From assembly GCA_035300505.1 (NCBI GenBank), contig DATGVJ010000353.1, positions 1 through 51,275 on the forward strand: DNA of 51,275 nucleotides, read 5' to 3'. The position numbers and the translations under genes were made by a program. Positions 41,457 through 48,096 of the stretch are shown here, piece by piece. Every line of letters begins with the position of its first letter. Position 1 is the first letter of the stretch. The stretch is from VAZQ01 sp035300505. Its GTDB lineage: Bacteria; Pseudomonadota; Alphaproteobacteria; Rhizobiales; Xanthobacteraceae. The notes under the pieces are model-generated. The model made no database searches. It had not been told where the DNA came from and saw only the letters and a list, made by a program, of their open reading frames with translations.

Positions 41457-41764
41457 CGGCTTTTCTTATTGGCGTAGCGCCGGTTGGACTTGGGACGGCC
41501 GGAGATATTACGTGTCTTGCGCAGATGATCCTGCAAAAGGGCGTCACCGATCATTTTATCCTTGTTGCGTGCAATGTCGGTCGGCTCGTCCGATTCGCCG
41601 AGATCGAAGATCGCAGAAACGTCGACTCTCGGTTTCGGTTCCCCGACATCTTGAGCGACGAGACGACGAACGTATTCGGCGAAGGAAATGCCAAGCTCGG
41701 CCGCCTTTGCATGGGCGCGCCGCTGCATGTCCGGGTCCATCGTGATCTGCGTTCGTGCATTCAT
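41453..41764 (-). CDS. Ribbon-helix-helix antitoxin
   Basis: A 103-residue protein preceding the PIN toxin and overlapping it by four bases, as in TA operons. The N-terminus has a ribbon-helix-helix pattern (ARTQITMDPDMQRRAHAKAA followed by ELGISFAEYVRRLVAQDV), which binds the operon promoter; the tail (ISGRPKSNRRYANKKSR) is basic and would wrap the toxin or bind DNA. The start is the ATG at 41762-41764. It would neutralise the toxin and repress the operon. Confidence 0.88.
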   Translation of the reverse strand: MNARTQITMDPDMQRRAHAKAAELGISFAEYVRRLVAQDVGEPKPRVDVSAIFDLGESDEPTDIARNKDKMIGDALLQDHLRKTRNISGRPKSNRRYANKKSR

Positions 41765-41910
41765 GGTGTCGCCATCATGCCATCACCTCAGACAGATGGC
41801 AACGCTGCAGTCAAAAGTGTGTAACTCTTACCCATGCCGGACGCTTTCTTTGACACACGGAACCGTCGTAAGCTTGCATCTTTGTTGGCTTACACCCTAG
41901 GAGAATTGCC

Positions 41911-42858
41911 ATGAAGGCCGTGATCGCACTTTCACTACCACTTGCGCTGCTCGGATTCCTGACTGCGCCTGTTCACGCACAGTCGCTGCCCGAATGGGCC
42001 TATCCGGTGAATCCGCCCCCGAAGCCGCCGGACAATGCCAAGCTGTTGACGTTGCCGGGCAGCACCAAGAGCTACACCCAGGCGCAGATCGACGACGGCT
42101 TCAATCCGCCGGATTGGTATCCGCAGGATCACGGGCCGATGCCCGAAATCGTGATGCATGGCCGCAAGGAAGCCAATGCGCGCGCTTGTGCGCTCTGCCA
42201 CCTCACCAGCGGGGGCGGGCATCCGGAATCAGCCGGCATTGCCGGGCTCCCGATGGGCTACTTCATCCGGCAGATGGAAGAGATGAAGAGCGGCGTGCGC
42301 AAGGGCGCGCGCGCCACATCGATGATCCCGATCGCGAAGGCTTTGGGCGAAGCCGATTTCAAGGCGGCAGCCGAATACTTCGGATCGCTCAAGGCGCCGG
42401 TCTGGTACAAAGTCGTTGAAACCGATACGGTGCCGAAATCCTATCTCGGCAACGGCGCCATGCGGTTCCCGGTCGAACACGGCGGCACGGAGCCGATCGG
42501 CAATCGTATCATCGAATTGCCGCAGAGCGATCACAGCGCGGAGAGCCGTGATCCGCGCGTCGGGTTCGTGGCGCATGTGCCGACGGGCAGCATCAAGAAG
42601 GGCGAAACGCTGGTGATGACCGGTGGCGGCGGAAAGACGATCACCTGTACGATCTGCCATGGCGCCGAACTCAAAGGCCTCGGTGACATTCCTGCGATCG
42701 TCGGGCGTTCGCCGATGTATGTCTATCGCCAGCTCAATGACATCAAGACCGGCACGCGCGCCGGCGCCATGACGCCATTGATGAAAGCTGTCGTCGATAA
42801 ACTCACCGACGACGACATGATCTCGATCGCGGCCTACCTCGTTTCCAAGGCGCCGTAG
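41911..42858 (+). CDS. Periplasmic di-haem cytochrome c
   Basis: A 315-residue exported c-type cytochrome: signal peptide (LPLALLGFLTAPVHA/Q), first haem site CALCH at 93-97 with a following Met-containing loop, and second site CTICH at 246-250. Each half has the form of a cytochrome c domain (second half: GAELKGLGDIPAIVGRSPMY, with axial Met near GAMTPLMKAVV). It could accept electrons from the PQQ dehydrogenase (about 12 kb away) or another dehydrogenase and pass them to a terminal oxidase. AGGAGAATTGCC precedes ATG 41911. It lies between the TA module and a DUF2807 gene; the partner oxidase is not in the window. Confidence 0.93.
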   Translation: MKAVIALSLPLALLGFLTAPVHAQSLPEWAYPVNPPPKPPDNAKLLTLPGSTKSYTQAQIDDGFNPPDWYPQDHGPMPEIVMHGRKEANARACALCHLTSGGGHPESAGIAGLPMGYFIRQMEEMKSGVRKGARATSMIPIAKALGEADFKAAAEYFGSLKAPVWYKVVETDTVPKSYLGNGAMRFPVEHGGTEPIGNRIIELPQSDHSAESRDPRVGFVAHVPTGSIKKGETLVMTGGGGKTITCTICHGAELKGLGDIPAIVGRSPMYVYRQLNDIKTGTRAGAMTPLMKAVVDKLTDDDMISIAAYLVSKAP

Positions 42859-42903
42859 TTACTCGCTTCAATCAAATTGAAGGGATGCAAGACCTCTGAT
42901 TTC

Positions 42904-42932
42904 GTAGGGGCGGGTTTCAAACCCGCCCCTAC
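42904..42932. repeat. Perfect palindrome GTAGGGGCGGGTTT
   Basis: 14-bp stem with a single-base centre (42904-42917 and 42919-42932). It lies after the cytochrome gene and may act as terminator or is a repeat copy. A degenerate tandem AAGTAGCTTGGGGGCTT-like sequence follows at about 43010-43055. Confidence 0.75.
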
Positions 42933-43080
42933 AAAGAACCCCTTCATTTTGAATGACACAGCACGCTAGGCCATCGGCGCGATCTTCATCAATGCGACCC
43001 GCGCACATGGCTTAAGTAGCTTGGGGGCTTAAGTACTTGGGGCTTACGTAGCTTGCGTTTTGCGCCGGTGCCGCCGGTCG

Positions 43081-43773
43081 CTATTTCCGCATGACGGCGC
43101 CCGCGCCGGTAATTCTTTGTGTGATCTTGGGAGAGCCCGCGTAGGACACGCTGCCGGCGCCACTGATGGTGACATCGAGTTGTTCCGACGCATTCACGTC
43201 GACGCTGCCGGAGCCACCGATCGAGACTTTGGCGCGGCGGGTCGTCAGGTCCCGCGCCGCAATATCGCCGGACCCCTTGATATCGACTGAGAAGTCATTG
43301 GCCTTGCCGGAGATGCGCAGGCTCCCAGAACCGGGCAGGGATAGTGACAATCGGTCTTCGTCCAACTTGCTGGCGGTGACATCGCCCGCTCCCGTGACCT
43401 CGACCGACTGCAGATCGGCGACGGTAATCCGGTAGACAGGATTGGTACCGTGAAAGCTCTTGCCTTGCGCAAAAGCGAGGTAAAGCGTGCTGCCTTTGAC
43501 CTCGGTGGTAAACAACGAAATCAGGTTGTCGTCTGCACTCACGCTTACGCCGGCGGTGCCGGTCCGCTCGATCTGTACACTGCCGCCTGAAACAACCGAG
43601 ACAGCATTGAATTTTGCGACCTGTCTCGTCTGAGTTATAACCTTGCCGGAGCCACGAAGCATCGGGCCTCCCTGGTTCCAGTTCGTGCAATTTGTTGTGC
43701 AGTCTGCTCTCGATTCACTAGCGTAGGCGACCATGAACAACACCGTGAAAGGGACGATGAACTTATATAACAT
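43081..43773 (-). CDS. Head-GIN domain (DUF2807) exported protein
   Basis: A 230-residue exported protein. Signal peptide (MLYKFIVPFTVLFMVAYASE, cleavage near SRA/DC), a short Cys-containing stretch (DCTTNCTNW), then repeated strands with GSG-type turns (SLSLPGSGSLRISGKANDFS, VDIKGSGDIAARDL, VSIGGSGSVDV, VTISGAGSVSYAG) that form the right-handed beta-helix of head-GIN/DUF2807 proteins. It ends ITGAGAVMRK. The family is thought to be surface-associated or adhesin-like; its precise role is unknown. It is convergent with the cytochrome gene and divergent from the subgroup A gene at 44001. Confidence 0.85.
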   Translation of the reverse strand: MLYKFIVPFTVLFMVAYASESRADCTTNCTNWNQGGPMLRGSGKVITQTRQVAKFNAVSVVSGGSVQIERTGTAGVSVSADDNLISLFTTEVKGSTLYLAFAQGKSFHGTNPVYRITVADLQSVEVTGAGDVTASKLDEDRLSLSLPGSGSLRISGKANDFSVDIKGSGDIAARDLTTRRAKVSIGGSGSVDVNASEQLDVTISGAGSVSYAGSPKITQRITGAGAVMRK

Positions 43774-44000
43774 GACGTCAACCTCTTAATGATCGGCCCG
43801 CCAACATTCAACTATACCTCAAGCATCATGGTGACGCTATCGACGCCCACGCTAGAAAACTTAAATTCTTCGATACTGGACAAGCGGTCAGGACCTATTC
43901 AATAATGGTTGACCTAGCAACTTGGTCCCGCCTTGGTCGGGAATGCGTCCCGGGCTTGGCTTTTGGCAGCAGGCTGGCGGTGGCCAGCGGGAGGTATGGG

Positions 44001-45233
44001 ATGCTTATTCGGCTTTTCAAGTCGGTCGGAGCATCGGTCGCCACGTTGTCGGCACTTATCGTTTTCTTGTCGGCACTTATCGTTTTCATGGCGACGGACG
44101 TAACGGTCGCAAATGCGCAGTTGGACCAAGCCTTGCAAACGGCTCCGTTGAAAACGGCTCCGTTGAAGACGGCTTGGGGCGAACCGGACCTGCAGGGCAT
44201 CTGGACGGACGAATCGGACACGCCGCTACAGCGTTCCCCCCGGTATGGAACCCAGGAATTCTACACCCAGGCCCAGCGGGACGAATTGGACAGGCAGCGG
44301 CTGGCGCTGATGCGCCGTGACAGGCGCGTGGAGCGTGGAACCGAACTCGACGTCGCCGGCGCCTACAACGCCGTATTCACGTCGATGAAGCGCACCGGCA
44401 CCCGCACATCGCTGATCGTGGATCCCCTCAATGGCAGGCTGCCTGCGATGACTCCGGAGGCAGAGAAGGCGGCTGCCGCCGACCGGGACTTCCGACTGGC
44501 ATTGTTGCAGTCGACGGAGACCTGCAAGAACAAGTCGATTGCGTGCGCCGGGGGCAAGTACGATCCGACGCCGGCGCCGCGACGCAATGATGCAGCGCCG
44601 CGCTACAACACGGTGCGTATCAATCGCCATGACGGTCCGGAGGATGGCGCATTGCCGGATCGCTGTTTGACGCTCGGTCTGCCCGAATTCGGTGCGGCGA
44701 CCGGCAGCTTCCGCCGGATTGTGCAGACGCCTGGCGGTATCTCGATCTTCTACGACGTTGGGCAGGGCCAGGGTTGGCAGCGCAACATCATCATGGACGG
44801 ACGTCCGCACCTGCCGGCCTCGATCCGCCAATGGTACGGCGATTCGCGTGGCCGCTGGGAGGGTGATACGCTCGTCGTCGACGTAACGAACTTCAGCCCG
44901 AAGACCGATTATCAAGGCTCGCGCGAGAACCTGCATCTGGTCGAGCGCTGGACCCGAACCGGACCCACTACGCTCGAATACGCCGTCACCGCTGAAGACC
45001 CAACCGTGTGGACGAAGGCCTGGACCGCCAAGCAGGACTTCATCCTGCAGAGCAACGAGGCAAACCGACTTTACTATGAACCCCGGTGCCATGAAGGAAA
45101 CTATGGCCACCCGGGCTTGCTGCTCGGCTCGCGTGCCGAGGAGGCGGCCTTTGCGGAAGGGCGGGGTCCACATCCCGCTACCAAAGACAACGCCACCGAT
45201 TTTGTGGGCGTTGAAGACGATCCGTTCCAGTAA
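44001..45233 (+). CDS. Secreted paralogue, subgroup A (copy 3), unknown function
   Basis: A 410-residue exported protein of the same type as those at 33855 and 38271. Its signal peptide (residues 1-36) contains a duplicated hydrophobic heptad LSALIVF LSALIVF, encoded by a 21-bp tandem repeat, then VTVANAQ. The linker has three L-(Q/K)-T-A-P repeats before AWGEPDLQGIWTDESDTPLQ. Conserved blocks follow: RTSLIVDPLNGRLPAMTPEA, ETCKNKSIACAGGKY, DGALPDRCLTLGLPEFG, GGISIFYDVGQGQGWQRNII, RGRWEGDTLVVDVTNFS, VTAEDPTVWTKAWTA, EPRCHEGNYGHPGLL. Start: ATG 44001 with GGGAGGT six to seven bases upstream. It heads a co-directional cluster of six genes. Confidence 0.88.
   Translation: MLIRLFKSVGASVATLSALIVFLSALIVFMATDVTVANAQLDQALQTAPLKTAPLKTAWGEPDLQGIWTDESDTPLQRSPRYGTQEFYTQAQRDELDRQRLALMRRDRRVERGTELDVAGAYNAVFTSMKRTGTRTSLIVDPLNGRLPAMTPEAEKAAAADRDFRLALLQSTETCKNKSIACAGGKYDPTPAPRRNDAAPRYNTVRINRHDGPEDGALPDRCLTLGLPEFGAATGSFRRIVQTPGGISIFYDVGQGQGWQRNIIMDGRPHLPASIRQWYGDSRGRWEGDTLVVDVTNFSPKTDYQGSRENLHLVERWTRTGPTTLEYAVTAEDPTVWTKAWTAKQDFILQSNEANRLYYEPRCHEGNYGHPGLLLGSRAEEAAFAEGRGPHPATKDNATDFVGVEDDPFQ
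44046..44087 (+). repeat. 21-bp tandem duplication in the signal peptide
   Basis: TTGTCGGCACTTATCGTTTT C (21 bases) occurs at 44046-44066 and again at 44067-44087, exact copies. It duplicates L-S-A-L-I-V-F in the hydrophobic core of the signal peptide of the gene at 44001. The frame is kept. Confidence 0.95.
44133..44177 (+). repeat. 15-bp tandem repeat, three units
   Basis: Units TTGCAAACGGCTCCG (44133-44147), TTGAAAACGGCTCCG (44148-44162) and TTGAAGACGGCTTGG (44163-44177) encode L-Q/K-T-A-P and L-K-T-A-W just before the conserved domain. Compare with four units in the 33855 gene and about two in the 38271 gene (38394-38432). Confidence 0.9.
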
Positions 45234-45279
45234 TAGACTTGGTTCTAATAACAAACGTCAAAACAGAGGGAGACAAATC

Positions 45280-46248
45280 ATGCGCGACCGCTTGTCACTT
45301 TCGATGATTACGGTCGCCATTTCGGCGGCCGTTCTCGGCGCAGTCGTTACGGCGTCCATTACACAGACAACGGGCCAGGGCCAGGTGCAACGGCCCGTCC
45401 GCGTTGAGGGCAAGCCGAATTTCAGCGGCATTTGGCAGGCCAACAACGAGGCCAACTGGGATCTGCAGGCACATGCGGCACGTCCCGCGGCCGTCACGCA
45501 GCAAGGCGTCTACCCATATGACTATGCGCGCGTGCCGGCTGCTGCAGTTGTGGCGCTTGGCGCCGCAGGCGCGGTGCCCGGATCGCTTGGCGTCGTCCAG
45601 GGCGATGGCCAGATCCCTTACAAGCCGGAGGCGCTGGCTAAGAAGAAGGAGAACGCGGACAATTGGATCGACCGTGATCCGGAACTCAAGTGTTATCTGC
45701 CGGGCCTGCCGCGAGCGATGTATATGCCGCACCCGTTCCAGATCACGCAGAGCACCAACAAGATCCACTTCGCGTATTCGTTCACGAATACGGCGCGCAC
45801 GATCCACATGGACAAGGTCGAAGGTCCGCCCGACGATACCTGGATGGGCCATTCGGTCGGTCGCTGGGAGGGCGATACGCTGGTCGTCGACGTGACGAAT
45901 TTCAACGATCGCGCCTGGTTCGACCGTGCTGGCAATTATCACAGCGACAAGTTGAAGCTGACCGAGCGCTTCACGCAGACGACACCCGACGTCATTCAAT
46001 ACGACGTGACGATCGAGGACCCCGAGGTGTTCGCGCGGCCATGGCGCATCGCGATGCCGATCTACCGCCGCATGGAGCCGAACATGCAGCTTCTTGAATT
46101 CCGCTGCAACGAATTCGCCGAAGAATTCATGTACGGCCATCTTCGCAAGGAGCCGTTGGTCAAGCGCTGGGAAGGAGAGACGATGATCATCGACGTCACG
46201 CGCAAGGTGCCGCCGGGCGACGCCTTCTATCAGTGGTACAGTCGTTAG
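45280..46248 (+). CDS. Secreted paralogue, subgroup B (copy 2), unknown function
   Basis: A 322-residue exported protein. Signal peptide about residues 1-28 (ITVAISAAVLGAVVTASITQ), then GKPNFSGIWQANNEANWDLQ, an ALGAAGAVPGSLGVVQGDGQ spacer, LKCYLPGLPRAMYMPHPFQI (one Cys), IHFAYSFTNTARTIHMDKVE, HSVGRWEGDTLVVDVTNFND, HSDKLKLTERFTQTTP, VTIEDPEVFARPWRIAMPIY, LEFRCNEFAEEFMYGHLR. It resembles the gene at 35373 and shares the G-R-W-E-G-D-T-L-V-V-D block with subgroup A. ATG 45280 has a GAGGGAGA element ahead and lies 46 bases after the previous gene. Function unknown. Confidence 0.83.
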   Translation: MRDRLSLSMITVAISAAVLGAVVTASITQTTGQGQVQRPVRVEGKPNFSGIWQANNEANWDLQAHAARPAAVTQQGVYPYDYARVPAAAVVALGAAGAVPGSLGVVQGDGQIPYKPEALAKKKENADNWIDRDPELKCYLPGLPRAMYMPHPFQITQSTNKIHFAYSFTNTARTIHMDKVEGPPDDTWMGHSVGRWEGDTLVVDVTNFNDRAWFDRAGNYHSDKLKLTERFTQTTPDVIQYDVTIEDPEVFARPWRIAMPIYRRMEPNMQLLEFRCNEFAEEFMYGHLRKEPLVKRWEGETMIIDVTRKVPPGDAFYQWYSR

Positions 46249-46357
46249 AATGAACGGCGCCCGATGTCAGAATTCGAATGGTATCGGGCCGCCGAATGAG
46301 TCTGGGAATGCTGAAGATGTGAAGGTCTGATCTGGTTTTGGAACCAACAGGAGATAG

Positions 46358-46789
46358 ATGATGCGAACGAAACTTGCCATAGCAGTAGCCGTTACGGGTC
46401 TTGCGATGTCGGGATGGGCGTCTTCCGCGCTGGCGCACCATGCATTCGCGGCCGAGTTCGACTCCAACAAGCCGGTGAACTTCAAGGGAAAGATCACCAA
46501 GATGGAATGGGTCAATCCCCATACCTGGCTGCACATCGCGGTCACGAAGGACGATGGGTCGTCGGAAGGCTGGGCGATCGAAGCCGGCACCCCGAACGTG
46601 CTTTTCCGGCGCGGCTTCACGCGTGAAACGTTGCCGGTGGGGCTTGAGATCGTGGTCGACGGGTACCAGGCAAAGGACGGAACGCGCCGCGCCAACGGTC
46701 GCGATCTTACGTTGCCGGATGGAAAGAAGCTGTTCCTTGGCTCGTCGGGAACGGGCGCGCCCTACGAGTTGCAGCCTGGAAGAAACTGA
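46358..46789 (+). CDS. DUF6152-family exported protein
   Basis: A 143-residue exported protein with signal peptide (LAIAVAVTGLAMSGWASSAL, cleavage near ALA/HH). The mature domain starts HHAFAAEFDSNKPVNFKG, followed by ITKMEWVNPHTWLHIAV, EGWAIEAGTPNVLFRRGF and VVDGYQAKDGTRRANGR. The H-H-x-F ... W-x-N-P-H motif and small beta-rich domain match DUF6152, whose function is not known to me; the two His patches could bind a metal or haem. AGGAGATAG precedes the paired ATGs at 46358 and 46361. It follows the subgroup B gene by 109 bases. DUF6152 genes beside DUF6644 and secreted paralogues seem to recur in this type of locus, but I cannot run a search to quantify it. Confidence 0.8.
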   Translation: MMRTKLAIAVAVTGLAMSGWASSALAHHAFAAEFDSNKPVNFKGKITKMEWVNPHTWLHIAVTKDDGSSEGWAIEAGTPNVLFRRGFTRETLPVGLEIVVDGYQAKDGTRRANGRDLTLPDGKKLFLGSSGTGAPYELQPGRN

Positions 46790-46870
46790 GGTCACGTGCG
46801 CCAGAAAGCTCGTTGGAGGAGTTCGACAGGCGCTCAGTAAACTCAGTTAAAAAGCTATGGGCTTCCGTAA

Positions 46871-46922
46871 CCCGGGTTGAAGCGCTGAAAGCGCGGTCGC
46901 GCGCTTTAGTGCTAAACCCGGG
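46871..46922. repeat. Nested inverted repeat inside the cluster
   Basis: CCCGGGTT (46871-46878) pairs with AACCCGGG (46915-46922); an inner pair AAAGCGCG (46888-46895) with CGCGCTTT (46900-46907) makes a second stem. It lies in the 249-base gap between the DUF6152 gene and the DUF6644 pair, where it could act as a transcript-end or processing hairpin, or be a repeat copy. Confidence 0.6.
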
Positions 46923-47038
46923 AACGGGCTAGGTACGGACGGACCGTTCCCAGGTTTCGTCGTAGCGTCTCACGTAACTCGGTATCCCTTCAACCTCGGC
47001 TGCGGTGGTCCGCCGTTGCGTACTTTCTTGGGGGCGGA

Positions 47039-47605
47039 ATGTATCCTATCGATTTTTTTTCATGGCTGTCGGAATTGCCTTGGAGCGTGGATCTCCATGA
47101 ATCGCAATACGCTTATCCTCTTGTCGAATCGGTGCATGTCTGGACACTGGTCCTGTTCTTTGGCCTGATGATCATGATTGACCTGCGCCTGCTGGGTTGG
47201 ACCCTGCGCGGCGTACCGGTTTCCGATTTTATTCGCCGCGTGCTGCCCTGGGCGAAGGTGGGATTCGCCATCATGGTGATTACGGGGACACTCTTGGTCT
47301 TCGCGATCCCGCTGCGTTCCTATCAGAGTATTTTCTTTCGGGTCAAAATGGTCATGCTCGTCCTGGCCGGCCTGAACGTATGGTATTTTCACTCGCGAGT
47401 TTACCCAAGTGTCGCCGCATCCGAAGACAAGGGCGTGACGCCGAAGTCGGCCAGGATCGCTGGCGGCATTTCGCTCGCTCTTTGGATAGGCATCGTATTT
47501 TCCGGCCGGATGATCGCCTATAACTGGTTCGACTGCGACCGGCAGCCGCAACCTTGGCTCATCAATTTCCTTACCAGTTGCGACCCCACGGCATCGGTGT
47601 ACTGA
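47039..47605 (+). CDS. DUF6644-family membrane protein (copy 1)
   Basis: A 188-residue protein with about five hydrophobic helices: about 8-18 (weak), 25-50 (LVESVHVWTLVLFFGLMIMI), 70-90 (VGFAIMVITGTLLVFAI), 100-118 (VKMVMLVLAGLNVWYFHS) and 138-158. A His in the first full helix (ESVHVW) and a second at the end of the fourth (WYFHSRV) are membrane-embedded and could ligate haem or quinone-linked metal, as in DUF6644/CopD-like proteins; this is inference. Family function unknown. Its stop overlaps the next ATG by one base (TGATG). The start at 47039 directly follows GGGGGCGGA. Confidence 0.75.
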   Translation: MYPIDFFSWLSELPWSVDLHESQYAYPLVESVHVWTLVLFFGLMIMIDLRLLGWTLRGVPVSDFIRRVLPWAKVGFAIMVITGTLLVFAIPLRSYQSIFFRVKMVMLVLAGLNVWYFHSRVYPSVAASEDKGVTPKSARIAGGISLALWIGIVFSGRMIAYNWFDCDRQPQPWLINFLTSCDPTASVY

Positions 47606-48081
47606 TGGACTTCCTCCCGTTCTTCCAGTGGTGCTACGATACATCGTTCGGCCAGACGATACGCGAGTCGACCTGGATATTCCCGTTGATCGAAGCCTTC
47701 CATCTCGTCGGCTTCGGTCTGACATTGGGTGCCGTGCTGCTCGTTGATTTGCGCCTCTTGGGCGCAGGCTTGAGCAGACAGCCGCCCGCGCAACTTTCCG
47801 ACAGCGTTCAGCCCTGGTTGCTTGGCGGAGTGGCCTTGATGCTCGCGTCGGGCATTTCTTTGTTCATGTCCGAATCGATCAAGTGTTACTACAGTCCGGC
47901 ATTCTGGGTGAAGATGTCATGTTTATTTCTGGCCCTCGTCTTCATGTTCACGTTTCGCCGTCGCGTCGTGCAAACGGGCCTGACGCCCGATCGGGCTGGG
48001 ATTGGACGCGTGACCGCCGTCGTATCTCTCAGCTTGTGGTTTGGCGTGGCTTGGGGTGGGCGCTGGATCGGGTTCTCGTAA
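47605..48081 (+). CDS. DUF6644-family membrane protein (copy 2)
   Basis: A 158-residue homologue of the preceding gene: helices at about 20-45 (LIEAFHLVGFGLTLGAVLLV, again E-x-x-H), 65-85 (LLGGVALMLASGISLFM), 98-116 (MSCLFLALVFMFTF) and 135-152 (AVVSLSLWFGVAWGGRWIG). It keeps the first His but has Phe-Thr-Phe in place of the second His-containing stretch. The two genes are probably translated together (one-base overlap), perhaps to form a heteromer. The next gene begins 15 bases after its stop. Confidence 0.75.
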   Translation: MDFLPFFQWCYDTSFGQTIRESTWIFPLIEAFHLVGFGLTLGAVLLVDLRLLGAGLSRQPPAQLSDSVQPWLLGGVALMLASGISLFMSESIKCYYSPAFWVKMSCLFLALVFMFTFRRRVVQTGLTPDRAGIGRVTAVVSLSLWFGVAWGGRWIGFS

Positions 48082-48096
48082 TTCGGGATTCGTGAG

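Noticed and set aside
41043..41764. Treating the TA module as part of a larger mobile element
   Set aside because: No integrase, transposase or terminal inverted repeat is seen around it; only the two TA genes and the prfH break.
43010..43060. Tandem AAGTAGCTTGGGG-like motif resembling a short CRISPR-like array
   Set aside because: Only two or three degenerate copies, no regular spacers; likely a simple tandem duplication.
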